From DASUBN01 sp036263155 (lineage in GTDB: Bacteria; Pseudomonadota; Gammaproteobacteria; Natronospirales; REEB76), in the NCBI GenBank assembly GCA_036263155.1, contig DATAHN010000086.1, forward strand, positions 1 to 9,657: 9,657 nucleotides of DNA, written 5' to 3'. The notes below the pieces were generated by a model. The model had not been told where the DNA came from. It saw only the letters and a list, made by a program, of their open reading frames with translations, and did not search any database. Positions within the stretch are counted from its first letter, which is position 1, and each line of letters begins with the position of its first letter. Below, piece after piece: positions 1 to 6,812 of the stretch. Made by a program: the position numbers and the translations under genes.

Positions 1-356
1 AACGACGGGCTTCCCGGCGTGCCGGCGGCGACGAACAGGATGTGCAGGCCGCTTACCGTGTCTCCGGGCCGCACGCGTTTCACCAGCACCGGCCGGTTGC
101 CGATGCTGCGGCCCTCCACCAGCGCGCCGAGGTTCTCGGCCAGCGGGTCGGAACCCGCCACGCCGATGACGATGGGACTGTTGGGCGAGGCGAAGGCCTG
201 GTCCGGCCAGGTCACGTAGCCGCCGAACTTGTAGAGGTAGGCCGCCTCGATACGCTGCTGGGCGTCGATCTCCTGATCCTGCGCGATGGCGAGCGCAGGC
301 AGCGCCGCCAGCAGCGACGTGCAGGCGAACAGCCGGCAGAGCCGGCTGCGATGCAT
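1..356 (-). CDS. YfiR/DUF4154 family periplasmic protein (partial, C-terminus beyond window)
   Basis: The 118 visible residues begin with a signal peptide (about 1-25, basic MHRSR start, hydrophobic core, likely cut after ALAIA). The DUF4154 signature follows: EAAYLYKFGGYVTWP at 38-51, then IGVAGSDPLAENL near 64-76, RPVLVKRVRPGD near 88-99 and LHILFV near 104-109. In the founding YfiBNR system, YfiR is a periplasmic repressor of the diguanylate cyclase YfiN, so this protein probably controls a membrane signalling enzyme; that role is inferred by family. The ATG lies 5 bp after the stop of the TonB receptor gene and has no clear ribosome binding site, which suggests translational coupling. Family members are usually about 170-190 residues, so roughly a third is missing off the left edge. 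The family call is firm; the partner is not visible. Confidence 0.88.
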   Translation of the reverse strand, partial: MHRSRLCRLFACTSLLAALPALAIAQDQEIDAQQRIEAAYLYKFGGYVTWPDQAFASPNSPIVIGVAGSDPLAENLGALVEGRSIGNRPVLVKRVRPGDTVSGLHILFVAAGTPGSPS

Positions 357-361
357 CGCGC

Positions 362-2284
362 TCAGGAACGCCACGTCAGCCTTAGGTAATAGCTGCGGCC
401 GAACTCGGCGGTGCCGGTGGGGCCGAACTCGATGTGCGAGGGGCCGAACAGGTTGAACGCGGCGAACGAGAGCTCGAAGTTACGGCCGAGATCCATCCCC
501 AGGCGCACGGTGCCCACGGTGTAGGCGGGCACCATCGGATCCGGCAGCGCGCCCACGTGGCGCACCGTCACGTCCAGCTCCATGCCGCTGCTGAAGTCAT
601 AGGAGGAACGCAGGCTCCACTGGTTGTGGGGGTCGTTGCCCTCGGGTGAGATGCTGCTCGGCAGCGACTGCGGCTGGAGCGTGTGGCTTTCCCTAAGCGC
701 GCTGAACCCGGCCTGGAAGCGCCAGTTGTCCAGCGGCTTCCAGGTGGCCCAGGCGCTCATGCCGGTGGTGCTGCTGGTCATGCCGTTGCCGAAAGTCACC
801 TGCAGCGGCACCGCCGTGACCACGTCCGTGGTGCGGATGTTGTCTGAATAGTCGTGGTACACGTTCACCGCGTAGGACCACTCCGGCGCGGGCTGCGAGC
901 GCATGCCGGCCTCGTAGACCTTCACCACCTCCGACTCGAAGTTCTGGTTGCCCACCAGGAAGTAGGGCGGGTTCTGCGGCGAGTAGAGGTCCGTATCCAG
1001 GCGCGAGGGCGAGCGCACCGCACGCGAGACCGCGGTCCACAACAGCGTGTTGTCGGTCGCATTCCAGGCCAGGCGCAGGTTCGGCAGCGTCTCGGTGCCC
1101 GTGTAGGGGTTGTGCTCCAGCCGCAAGCCGACGATGCCCCGTAGCGAGGCGGTCAGTGCGGTCTCGTTCTGGGCGAACAGGCTCTCCCAGGACTGGTTCA
1201 CGCTGGCCGGGATGAAGTTCAGGCCTGAGGTCGGCGCCGGCTGGAAGTCATCCATCACGTAGCGGTAGCTTGCGCCCCAGGTCAGGGACTGCGCCCCCAC
1301 CGGCGGCAGCGCCTGCTGGAACTCCGCATTGGCGATGTCCTCGCGGTCGGTGTAGTTGTTGGGCTGGTCGCGCAGCACGTGATCCAGGTAGGTCAGTACC
1401 GAGAGGTCCGAGCCGCCGGACAGCTTGTTCTGCCAGTGGTTCGAGAGGTTCGCGCCCGAGATGCGGATACCCTCGCCCAGAGCGTTGTCCTCGTCGCGCT
1501 TGTAGGCGTCGCCCTGCAGCGTGTCCTGGTGCTCGAGGCCGGTCCAGTCGGTGCGGAACCCGGCCTGCGCCAGGTTCTGGGCATCCGGCATCTCGAGGCC
1601 GGTATTGGTGTGGTTGTTGGCGTCGGCGCTCATCATGCCGTACACGCGGTAGCTGCCGCTCTCCAGCTCGCCGCCGTAGCGGGCCTCGGCGTTGCCGCCG
1701 TGCCGGCCGCCGCCGGCTGCGGCCAGCGTGCCGCCCGTGGCCTGGGCCTTGCGGGTGATGATGTTGATGATGCCGTTCACGGCGTTGGTGCCCCACAGCG
1801 TGCCGCCGGGGCCGCTCACCACCTCGATGCGATCCACGTCCTCCAGCATCACGTTCTGGGCGTCCCAGAACGTGCCGGAGAACAGCGGCGAGTACACGAT
1901 GCGACCGTCGATGAGCACCAGCATCTTGTCGGTGGTGGCGGAGGTGGCGCCGCGCGCGCCGATCGCCCAGGTCTGGTTGTTGGCGTCGCCTACCTGCAGA
2001 TTGGGAGCCAGCCTGAGCGCGCCCAGCAGCGTGCGCGCGCCGGTGCGGCGGATGTCGTCGTTGGTGATCACGTAGACCGCCGCCGCGGCGTTCGCCAGCG
2101 GTTCGGGCCGCTTGGAGACGGACGTCACCGGCAGGTTCGCCAGTTCCTCCAGCGAGAGGTCCGCGAGCGCGGTCTCCTGGGCGGAGGCGGGCGGGGCGTG
2201 CGCGAGCCCGAGCGCCAGCAGCGCGGCGCTGATCGCGTACGCGAGCTTGAGATGATTCGGGATGGACTCTGGCATGCGTCCCAT
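362..2284 (-). CDS. TonB-dependent outer-membrane receptor
   Basis: The 640-residue product is an outer-membrane beta-barrel with an N-terminal plug. A signal peptide covers about 1-35 with likely cleavage at ASA/QE. The plug spans roughly 55-180, with the typical stretches VYVITNDDIRRTGA (70-83), KMLVLIDGRIVYSPLFSG (120-137), DRIEVVSGPGGTLWGTNAVNG (151-171) and INIITRKA. The rest is strand-rich barrel, ending SYYLRLTWRS. The frame is open 84 nt further upstream to 2368, but the first 28 residues would be hydrophilic and precede the signal peptide. The ATG at 2284 has a GCGAGG element just upstream; an ATG at 2275 is the alternative. It is followed after 5 bp by a YfiR-like gene. This receptor subtype (LSLEELANLPVTSV near the N-terminus) is commonly paired with DUF4154 proteins and c-di-GMP or kinase signalling. 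The ligand cannot be told from sequence, and no clear Fur box or B12 box was seen upstream. Confidence 0.92.
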   Translation of the reverse strand: MGRMPESIPNHLKLAYAISAALLALGLAHAPPASAQETALADLSLEELANLPVTSVSKRPEPLANAAAAVYVITNDDIRRTGARTLLGALRLAPNLQVGDANNQTWAIGARGATSATTDKMLVLIDGRIVYSPLFSGTFWDAQNVMLEDVDRIEVVSGPGGTLWGTNAVNGIINIITRKAQATGGTLAAAGGGRHGGNAEARYGGELESGSYRVYGMMSADANNHTNTGLEMPDAQNLAQAGFRTDWTGLEHQDTLQGDAYKRDEDNALGEGIRISGANLSNHWQNKLSGGSDLSVLTYLDHVLRDQPNNYTDREDIANAEFQQALPPVGAQSLTWGASYRYVMDDFQPAPTSGLNFIPASVNQSWESLFAQNETALTASLRGIVGLRLEHNPYTGTETLPNLRLAWNATDNTLLWTAVSRAVRSPSRLDTDLYSPQNPPYFLVGNQNFESEVVKVYEAGMRSQPAPEWSYAVNVYHDYSDNIRTTDVVTAVPLQVTFGNGMTSSTTGMSAWATWKPLDNWRFQAGFSALRESHTLQPQSLPSSISPEGNDPHNQWSLRSSYDFSSGMELDVTVRHVGALPDPMVPAYTVGTVRLGMDLGRNFELSFAAFNLFGPSHIEFGPTGTAEFGRSYYLRLTWRS

Positions 2285-2389
2285 ACACGCCTCGCTTTCG
2301 TTGTGCGCCACTCCCCAGCGGCGGTTGTTATAAGGCTGAATCGCGTGACGGATCGGCTCTGGACCCATTTATGTCACGTGCACGCGATT

Positions 2390-2430
2390 ATGCGGTGCGC
2401 GCCGGGCGCACCGTATCGGGTGATTACCCG
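2390..2430. terminator. Two back-to-back hairpins between the MFS and TonB receptor genes
   Basis: Two perfect or near-perfect inverted repeats abut. ATGCGGTGCGC (2390-2400) pairs with GCGCACCGTAT (2406-2416) over 11 bp with one G-T wobble and a 5-nt loop. TCGGGT (2416-2421) pairs with ACCCGA (2426-2431) around a GATT loop, sharing its outermost base with the first stem. They lie about 65 nt past the MFS stop codon and about 105 nt before the receptor start. Neither is followed by a T run, so they are not a canonical intrinsic terminator. They may end MFS transcription in a factor-assisted way or act in the leader of the receptor mRNA. The pairing is read directly; the role is inference. Confidence 0.4.
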
Positions 2431-2494
2431 AGAGGTTATGTCATGGAGATTACGGATACCCCTCCCTGGACCCCGTGGCCCGAGCATAGCCCCA

Positions 2495-3952
2495 TCAAGG
2501 CCCGCCGGGAAGCACCGCCTTGGGCCGGCTCACCGCGTCGCCGTCGCCGCTCTTGAGGCTCTGGAACACCAGGGTCGAGGCCACCGTGAGCACGCCGAGC
2601 ACCAGGAAGCCCTCGTGGATGCCGTGGATCATCTGCGCCGGCTCCGTGTGGAAGCGGTCCGGGATGAACGCGGCCGTCACCAGCGAGGCGCAGGCCACGC
2701 CGAAGCTGATGGACATCTGCTGCAGCGTGCTGGCGACGGTGCTGGCGCCGCTGGTCTGGCGCGCGGTCACGTCGGCGTACACCAGCGTGTTCATGCTGGT
2801 GTACTGCAGCGAGGAGAAGAAGCCGTAGGCGAACACGTATAGCACCACCAGCGGCACCGGCGTGTCGGCGTCGATGGTGGCGAACAACGCGATCATGGCG
2901 CCGATCATCGTCGTGTTCGCCATCAGCACGCGCCGGTAGCCGAAGCGCGTGAGGATCTTCGGCATGGTGAGCTTGAGGCTCATGGCCGCGAACGCCTGCG
3001 GCACCAGCATGAGTCCCGACTGCAGCGGCGTGAACCCCAGGCCCACCTGGTACAGGAGCGGGAACAGGAACGGGATCCCGCCGATGCCGAGGCGCGTGAC
3101 GAAGCCGCCGCTCACCGCGGTGCGGAAGGTGCGCACGCGGAACAGCGTGAGCTTCAGCAGCGGGTGCGCGAGGCGCGCGGTGTGCAGGCCGTAGCCCGCC
3201 AGCAGCGCGGCGGAGATGGCGAGCAGGCTCAGCATCTCGCGCCCGCTCAGGCTGTGCTCGCCGAACACTTCCAGTACATAGGAGAGCAGCGCCACGCCCG
3301 AGCCGAACAGGATCAGGCCCACGAGGTCCAGCGGCGTGCGCTTCGTCTCCCGGTAGTCCGGCAGGTAGCGGTGCACCAGGTACAGGCCCGCCAGTCCGAT
3401 GGGGATGTTGATGAAGAAGATCACGTTCCAGGGCAGGTAACTCACGATCAGCCCGCCCGCCACCGGCCCCAGCATCGGGCCCACCAGGCCCGGGATCGCG
3501 ATGAAGCTCATGGTGCGGATGAGCTCGGAACGGCCGAAGGTGCGCACGATGGCGATGCGGCCCACGGGGATCATCATGGCGCCGCCGGCGCCCTGCAGCA
3601 CCCGGCAAGCCACCAGTTCGTGGATGCCCGTGCACAGGCCGCACAGGAACGAGCCCAGCGTGAAGATGCCGATGGCGGCGGCGAACACGCGGCGCGTGCC
3701 GAAGCGGTCGGCGACCCAGCCGCTCACCGGTATGAACACCGCGAGGCTCAGGGTGTAGCTCGACAGCACCGCCTTCATGCTGAGCGGCACCACCTGCATG
3801 GCCGCGGCGATGGCAGGCGCCGCGGTGTTGAGGATGGTGGTGTCCAGCGACTCCATGAAGAACGCCACCGCCACCAGCCAGGGCAGCAGCTTGCGGCTGA
3901 GCGCGGAGACGGAAGGGGCGCCGGGACGGGTGACGGGCTTGGCGGTATCCAT
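2495..3952 (-). CDS. DHA2-family MFS efflux transporter, MdtD-like
   Basis: The 485-residue inner-membrane protein has about 14 hydrophobic segments, as expected of proton-driven DHA2 (EmrB/QacA) drug exporters. Diagnostic motifs are present: motif D1 ESLDTTILNTAAP in helix 1 (34-46), motif A GWVADRFGTRRVF after helix 2 (78-90), an arginine-bearing helix 4 (CRVLQGAGGAMMIPVGR, 116-132) and the antiporter motif C GLVGPMLGPVAGG in helix 5 (155-167). RYRRVL-type and SSMNTL-type stretches seen in E. coli MdtD recur here as FGYRRVLMANT and YTSMNTLVYAD, so MdtD is the closest named relative I recognise. The substrate is unknown. The ATG at 3952 has only a weak GACGGGC upstream. The gene lies 70 bp downstream of a GlxA-type regulator on the same strand, which makes that regulator a plausible controller of it. 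Alternative names such as EmrB-like are possible. Confidence 0.9.
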   Translation of the reverse strand: MDTAKPVTRPGAPSVSALSRKLLPWLVAVAFFMESLDTTILNTAAPAIAAAMQVVPLSMKAVLSSYTLSLAVFIPVSGWVADRFGTRRVFAAAIGIFTLGSFLCGLCTGIHELVACRVLQGAGGAMMIPVGRIAIVRTFGRSELIRTMSFIAIPGLVGPMLGPVAGGLIVSYLPWNVIFFINIPIGLAGLYLVHRYLPDYRETKRTPLDLVGLILFGSGVALLSYVLEVFGEHSLSGREMLSLLAISAALLAGYGLHTARLAHPLLKLTLFRVRTFRTAVSGGFVTRLGIGGIPFLFPLLYQVGLGFTPLQSGLMLVPQAFAAMSLKLTMPKILTRFGYRRVLMANTTMIGAMIALFATIDADTPVPLVVLYVFAYGFFSSLQYTSMNTLVYADVTARQTSGASTVASTLQQMSISFGVACASLVTAAFIPDRFHTEPAQMIHGIHEGFLVLGVLTVASTLVFQSLKSGDGDAVSRPKAVLPGGP

Positions 3953-3972
3953 GGCTGTGCCCGTCAGGATAC

Positions 3973-4004
3973 CGCGCCGTCACGGGCGGTGTCGTGACGG
4001 CGCG
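3973..4004. terminator. Perfect 12-bp hairpin between regulator and MFS genes
   Basis: CGCGCCGTCACG (3973-3984) and CGTGACGGCGCG (3993-4004) form a perfect 12-bp stem with an 8-nt loop GGCGGTGT. It lies 18 nt past the regulator stop codon and ends 20 nt before the MFS start codon. No T run follows in either direction. It could be a terminator, an attenuator in the MFS leader, or a protein-binding palindrome. Confidence 0.45.
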
Positions 4005-4022
4005 AAAGGTAAAGCGCCGGGC

Positions 4023-5078
4023 TTAGGCCGAAGCCAGCTCGCCGCGGTCGAAGTTCATCCGCGCGAAGCGCATGCGGTACTCGGCCGGTGTCATGCCGGT
4101 GTGGCGCTTGAACAGGCTGCGGAAGAACGTGAGGTCCTCATAGCCCACCTTGCTGCACACCGCCTGGATCGAGGCGGCGCCGTGCTCCAGCATCTCGCGG
4201 GCAGCGCTGATGCGCAGCGTCTGCAGATAGGCGCCGGGCAGGCGCCCGGTGGCGGCCTTGAAGCGGCGGATGAAGTTGCGTGGGCTCATGCCGGTCTGCG
4301 CCGCCAGTGCCTCGATGGACACGTCGCGGTCGAAGTTCGCCTGCAGGTAGCGCTCGGCCTGCTGGATCGGCGCGTCCGAGTGCGGCGGCGAGAGCTGCGA
4401 TACCGCGTAGCCGGACTGCCGGCCGCGCGGCATGCTGAGCAGCAGCGACTTGGCGCACTGCAGTGCCACCTCGTGGCCGCAGAACTTCTCCACCAGGTAC
4501 AGGCTGAGGTCGATGGCGGCGTACACGCCGCCGCTGCAGAACAGGCCGCCGTCCTCGGTCACGAACTGTTCCGGCTGCCAGTCCACCTTCGGGTAGCGCT
4601 GGCGCATCGCATCCGCCAGCGCCCAGTGGGTGGTGGCCTCGCGTCCGTCCAGCAGGCCGCCCTCCGCCATGAACGCCACGCCGGTGCAGACGCCGGCGAT
4701 ATAGGCGCCGCGCTCGTGCTGCCCGCGCAGCCACGGCACCAGCGGGCCGTGCTTCGCGAGCTGCTCCACCATGTCCCAGCCCGGCGTCGCGACGATGACG
4801 AGGTCGGTCTCGGCGACGTCTTCCAGGGCGCTGTCGGCGCAGATGGTGAGCCCATGCCCGCTCACGATCGGGGCCCCGCCGAGGGAGGCGGTGCGCACCT
4901 TGAAGCGCGGCTGCGGCGTCTCGCCGTGCAGCCAGTTCCAGACCGCGCCGGCGGAATGGAACACCTCCAGCGGGCCGATGGCGGTGGAGGCGAAACCTCC
5001 CTCCAGCAGCAGCACCGTCACGTCCATGGGCTTGGCGGCGGAGGCGGTACGCGGTTTGGAGACGGACTTGGCGGCCAT
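4023..5078 (-). CDS. GlxA-type AraC-family transcriptional regulator with DJ-1/PfpI domain
   Basis: The 351-residue protein is a cytoplasmic DNA-binding regulator of the GlxA/FtrA type. A DJ-1/PfpI-like (class I glutamine amidotransferase fold) domain spans about 18-200. Its nucleophile-elbow motif AGVCTGV is intact with Cys131, followed by TTHW with His151. In this family the domain is thought to sense a ligand rather than act as an enzyme. The AraC DNA-binding domain covers about 240-340, with the first helix-turn-helix near SIEALAAQTGMSPRNFIRRF (254-273) and the second near IQAVCSKVGYEDLTFFRSLF (304-323), then the usual TGMTPAEYR. The frame extends to an ATG at 5135, but the ATG at 5078 has GAGGT 5 nt upstream and lies downstream of a likely -10 element, so it is preferred. 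The MdtD-like exporter follows on the same strand after 70 bp and is the likely target. Confidence 0.92.
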   Translation of the reverse strand: MAAKSVSKPRTASAAKPMDVTVLLLEGGFASTAIGPLEVFHSAGAVWNWLHGETPQPRFKVRTASLGGAPIVSGHGLTICADSALEDVAETDLVIVATPGWDMVEQLAKHGPLVPWLRGQHERGAYIAGVCTGVAFMAEGGLLDGREATTHWALADAMRQRYPKVDWQPEQFVTEDGGLFCSGGVYAAIDLSLYLVEKFCGHEVALQCAKSLLLSMPRGRQSGYAVSQLSPPHSDAPIQQAERYLQANFDRDVSIEALAAQTGMSPRNFIRRFKAATGRLPGAYLQTLRISAAREMLEHGAASIQAVCSKVGYEDLTFFRSLFKRHTGMTPAEYRMRFARMNFDRGELASA

Positions 5079-5114
5079 GGGCACCTCGGATGGGGCTGAA
5101 ATTCGCTGCCGGCA

Positions 5115-5120
5115 AGTATA
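5115..5120 (-). promoter_or_regulatory. Candidate -10 element of the AraC-type regulator gene
   Basis: On the minus strand TATACT (5120 to 5115) matches the sigma-70 -10 consensus at five of six positions. No good -35 lies 17 bp upstream; that place is taken by TGCCAA, part of the inverted repeat at 5137-5167, as in an activator-dependent promoter. Transcription would start near 5108, giving a leader of about 30 nt before the ATG at 5078 and ruling out the in-frame ATG at 5135. Confidence 0.35.
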
Positions 5121-5136
5121 GAAGGCAGATGACATT

Positions 5137-5167
5137 TTTGGCAGTGTAGGTGGCCGAAATTGCCAAA
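5137..5167. promoter_or_regulatory. Inverted 7-bp half-sites, candidate operator for the adjacent AraC-type regulator
   Basis: TTTGGCA (5137-5143) and TGCCAAA (5161-5167) are perfect inverted half-sites with centres 24 bp apart, a little over two helical turns. They sit between the divergent regulator gene and the GGDEF-like gene, and the inner copy overlaps the expected -35 position of the regulator promoter. AraC-family proteins often bind paired sites placed this way, so autoregulation is plausible. The protein that binds is inferred only from proximity. Confidence 0.35.
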
Positions 5168-5313
5168 CCCCCTTGCGCCATAAGGGGTCCCGGCCGGTGA
5201 GTCCCGAGGATCATGGATTTTCAGGTTTTGCCGGCGAAGTATTCAGGGATACCCGGATACGGGCCGGTGAGGCCGGCATGGTCTGATGCGCCCGTATTCA
5301 AACCACAGGGAAC
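5168..5313. other. Intergenic region upstream of the GGDEF-like gene with short repeats
   Basis: This holds no gene. It contains a hairpin CCCCTT/AAGGGG (5169-5174 with 5182-5187), a 10-bp direct repeat GGCCGGTGAG at 5192-5201 and 5262-5271, and a small hairpin GCCGG/CCGGC (5263-5277). No convincing sigma-70 promoter was found for the plus-strand gene, and the sequence does not match the conserved core of a GEMM c-di-GMP riboswitch. Confidence 0.4.
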
Positions 5314-5319
5314 GTGACC

Positions 5320-5898
5320 ATGTACGACAGCTATATCGACGCCGGCACCGCCGCCCGCGCCCAGGCCATCCGCCCCCTGCAGGCACCCATCACCGTGTTC
5401 CCCAACCGCCGGCGCTTCGAGGCAGGCGTGGCCGGGCTGCTGGAACGGGAGGAGTGCGCTGTGCTGCACGTGGCGATACAGGGCGATCCCGCCGGTGACG
5501 GCGTTGTATCCCTGCGCATGCTCAACCTGGTCGGCAACACCCTGCGCGCCTGCATGCGCGGCGGCGCCGTGGCCTACCTCGGCGACGCGGAGTTCGCGGT
5601 GCTGCTGAGCGACACCGACGCGCGCCAGGCTGCCACCTATGCCCGCACCGTGGCCACCATCGTCGCCAGCTTCCACGTCATGTGGGGCGGTGAGATGCAT
5701 TCGGCCCACGCCCGCATCGGCGGTGTCATGGCAGAGGGCTGCGCCGACGGCGCCGTGCTGCTGGCCGATGCCATGGCCGCGAGCGAGCTCGCCCGCGACA
5801 AGGCCGGCAGCAAGGTACATCTCATGCACGGCCACGGGCAGGCTCACCCCGGGCCGTCCCATCTCGCCGCCGCCGCGGAGAACAGCCTCGCCGGATGA
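5320..5898 (+). CDS. Stand-alone degenerate GGDEF-like domain protein
   Basis: The 192-residue soluble protein aligns over its length with a GGDEF (diguanylate cyclase) fold but has lost the catalytic parts. FPNRRRFEAGVAGLL (near 27-41) corresponds to the usual LPNRRaF start. The signature loop reads YLGDAEFAVLL (about 86-96) where an active enzyme has RLGGDEFAvLL. The metal-binding Asp of the first strand is replaced (VLHVAIQGD), the GHxxGD region is missing, and the RxxD inhibitory site just before the loop is reduced to RGGA. The later TGGV-like strand survives as ARIGGVMAEG, with an AsELArdkaGSKV end. No sensory domain or membrane segment is visible. The ATG at 5320 has AGGGAA upstream at good spacing; a GTG at 5314 is too close. 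The likely role is as a c-di-GMP- or nucleotide-binding or protein-interaction module. The fold call is fairly sure and the lack of cyclase activity is inferred from motif loss. Confidence 0.78.
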   Translation: MYDSYIDAGTAARAQAIRPLQAPITVFPNRRRFEAGVAGLLEREECAVLHVAIQGDPAGDGVVSLRMLNLVGNTLRACMRGGAVAYLGDAEFAVLLSDTDARQAATYARTVATIVASFHVMWGGEMHSAHARIGGVMAEGCADGAVLLADAMAASELARDKAGSKVHLMHGHGQAHPGPSHLAAAAENSLAG

Positions 5899-5947
5899 GA
5901 TCCGCCGCGCGACGGATCCATTTCGAGGCTCCGCCGGAAACTTCCGG
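5899..5947 (+). terminator. Two short hairpins after the GGDEF-like gene
   Basis: Directly after the stop codon, GATCCG (5899-5904) pairs with CGGATC (5913-5918) around an 8-nt loop. A second palindrome, CCGGAA (5934-5939) with TTCCGG (5942-5947), follows. The first is followed only by CATTTC, so termination would be weak; the second could equally be a protein-binding palindrome upstream of the next gene. Confidence 0.3.
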
Positions 5948-5996
5948 GCTCCAGGTCCTGTCGTAGATGACAGTACTGGCTGTGGAGGAGAGGCCG

Positions 5997-6782
5997 ATGC
6001 GCATCGTGAGCCCGGGTCATGCGGTCTTCGCGGCGACCCTGGTCGCCATCGGCATCGTGGGCTTGGTGCGGCCCGAGTACGCCGCCATCTGGAACGGGGT
6101 ACCCAAGGATTTCCCGGCACGCGGAGCCTTGCCCTATCTCTGCGCCCTCGTGGCCATCGCCTGCGGCCTCGGGCTCCTGTGGCCGCGCACCGCGGCGCCC
6201 GCAGCCCGGGTGCTGCTCGCCTGGCTCCTGGCCTGGATGCTGCTCTTCAAGGGGCGCTTCATCCTCCTCGCGCCACTGCAGGAAGGCTCCTACCAGAGCA
6301 TCGGTGAGAACGCGGTGATCGTGGCGGGCGCCTGGGTGCTGTTCGCCTGGTTCGCCACGGATTGGGACCGGCGGCAGCTCGGCTTCGCCACCGGCGAGCG
6401 GGGCCTGCGCATCGCGCGCACGCTCTATGGCCTTGCCCTCATCGCCTTCGGCCTGTCCCACTTCTTCTATCTGCAGTTCACCGCGCCGCTCATCCCCGGC
6501 TGGCTGCTGTGGCCCGTGTTCTGGGCTTATTTCACCGGCACCACGTATCTCGCAGCAGGCGTCGCGGTGCTCACCGGCGTGTGGGCGCGGCTCGCCGCCA
6601 CCCTAGTCGCCGTGCAGATGGGGTCGTTCCTGTTGCTGGTGTGGCTGCCTGTCTTCCTGGCCGGCAAGATGACCGACTTCAACTGGGGCGAGGTCACTGC
6701 CACCTGCGCGCTGGCGGCGGCCGGCTGGGTGGTGGCGGAGAGTTATCGCGGCGTGCCGTGGCTCGCGGTGGGCAAACGCTAA
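5997..6782 (+). CDS. DoxX-like multi-pass membrane protein, internally duplicated
   Basis: The 261-residue protein is strongly hydrophobic with about eight membrane segments and no signal peptide. Two halves look alike. Residues 8-115 (FAATLVAIGIVGLVRPEY ... LCALVAIACGLGLLWPRTAAPAARVLL ... IVAGAWVLFAW) resemble 140-247 (ARTLYGLALIAFGLSHFFY ... LAAGVAVLTGVWARLAATLVAVQ ... ATCALAAAGWVVA). Each half has four segments, like a single DoxX/SURF4-type domain. DoxX proteins are inner-membrane proteins of poorly defined function, some linked to redox and thiol metabolism, so no reaction is proposed. The ATG at 5997 has GGAGGAGAGG just upstream and is preferred to an in-frame ATG at 5967. It follows the GGDEF-like gene by 98 bp on the same strand; whether they share a transcript is unclear. 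A DoxX-like label is likely, and unnamed membrane protein is the fallback. Confidence 0.7.
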   Translation: MRIVSPGHAVFAATLVAIGIVGLVRPEYAAIWNGVPKDFPARGALPYLCALVAIACGLGLLWPRTAAPAARVLLAWLLAWMLLFKGRFILLAPLQEGSYQSIGENAVIVAGAWVLFAWFATDWDRRQLGFATGERGLRIARTLYGLALIAFGLSHFFYLQFTAPLIPGWLLWPVFWAYFTGTTYLAAGVAVLTGVWARLAATLVAVQMGSFLLLVWLPVFLAGKMTDFNWGEVTATCALAAAGWVVAESYRGVPWLAVGKR

Positions 6783-6788
6783 GAAATT

Positions 6789-6812
6789 TTGGTGGGCCCA
6801 CCAGGGCGAACC
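6789..6812. repeat. Partial copy of the tRNA-Ile 3' end (possible att remnant)
   Basis: TTGGTGGGCCCACCAGG at 6789-6805 repeats exactly at 6895-6911, where it is the CCA end, acceptor strand and start of the T stem of the tRNA gene. After a 2-nt gap, CGAACC also matches (6807-6812 with 6915-6920). Only this tip of the tRNA is copied, in the same orientation, 106 bp beyond the tRNA 3' end. Integrases that target tRNA 3' ends leave such duplications. The core GGTGGGCCCACC is itself a palindrome, so a hairpin function is an alternative. Confidence 0.55.

Noticed and set aside
2285..2494. Fur box or cobalamin riboswitch before the TonB receptor
   Set aside because: No GATAAT-type Fur repeats and no B12-box CCACTG were found on the receptor strand.
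1379..2842. A 487-codon open frame on the plus strand
   Set aside because: It runs antisense through the receptor and MFS genes, is rich in Arg, Ala, Gly and His with no recognisable domain, and crosses two well-supported genes; it is typical of the reverse strand of high-GC coding DNA.
2436..3983. A 515-codon open frame on the minus strand
   Set aside because: It is another frame of the MFS gene and gives an Arg/His/Pro-rich product without membrane segments.
3777..5099. A 440-codon open frame on the plus strand
   Set aside because: It is antisense to the AraC-type regulator and the MFS start, with a compositionally biased product and no homology that I can see.
5168..5313. c-di-GMP riboswitch ahead of the GGDEF-like gene
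   Set aside because: The direct repeat GGCCGGTGAG and hairpins prompted the check, but the conserved GEMM core and GNRA-receptor layout are not present.
5221..6120. A 299-codon open frame on the minus strand over the GGDEF-like gene
   Set aside because: It is Gly/His/Ala-rich, lacks domains, and overlaps two better plus-strand genes with ribosome binding sites.
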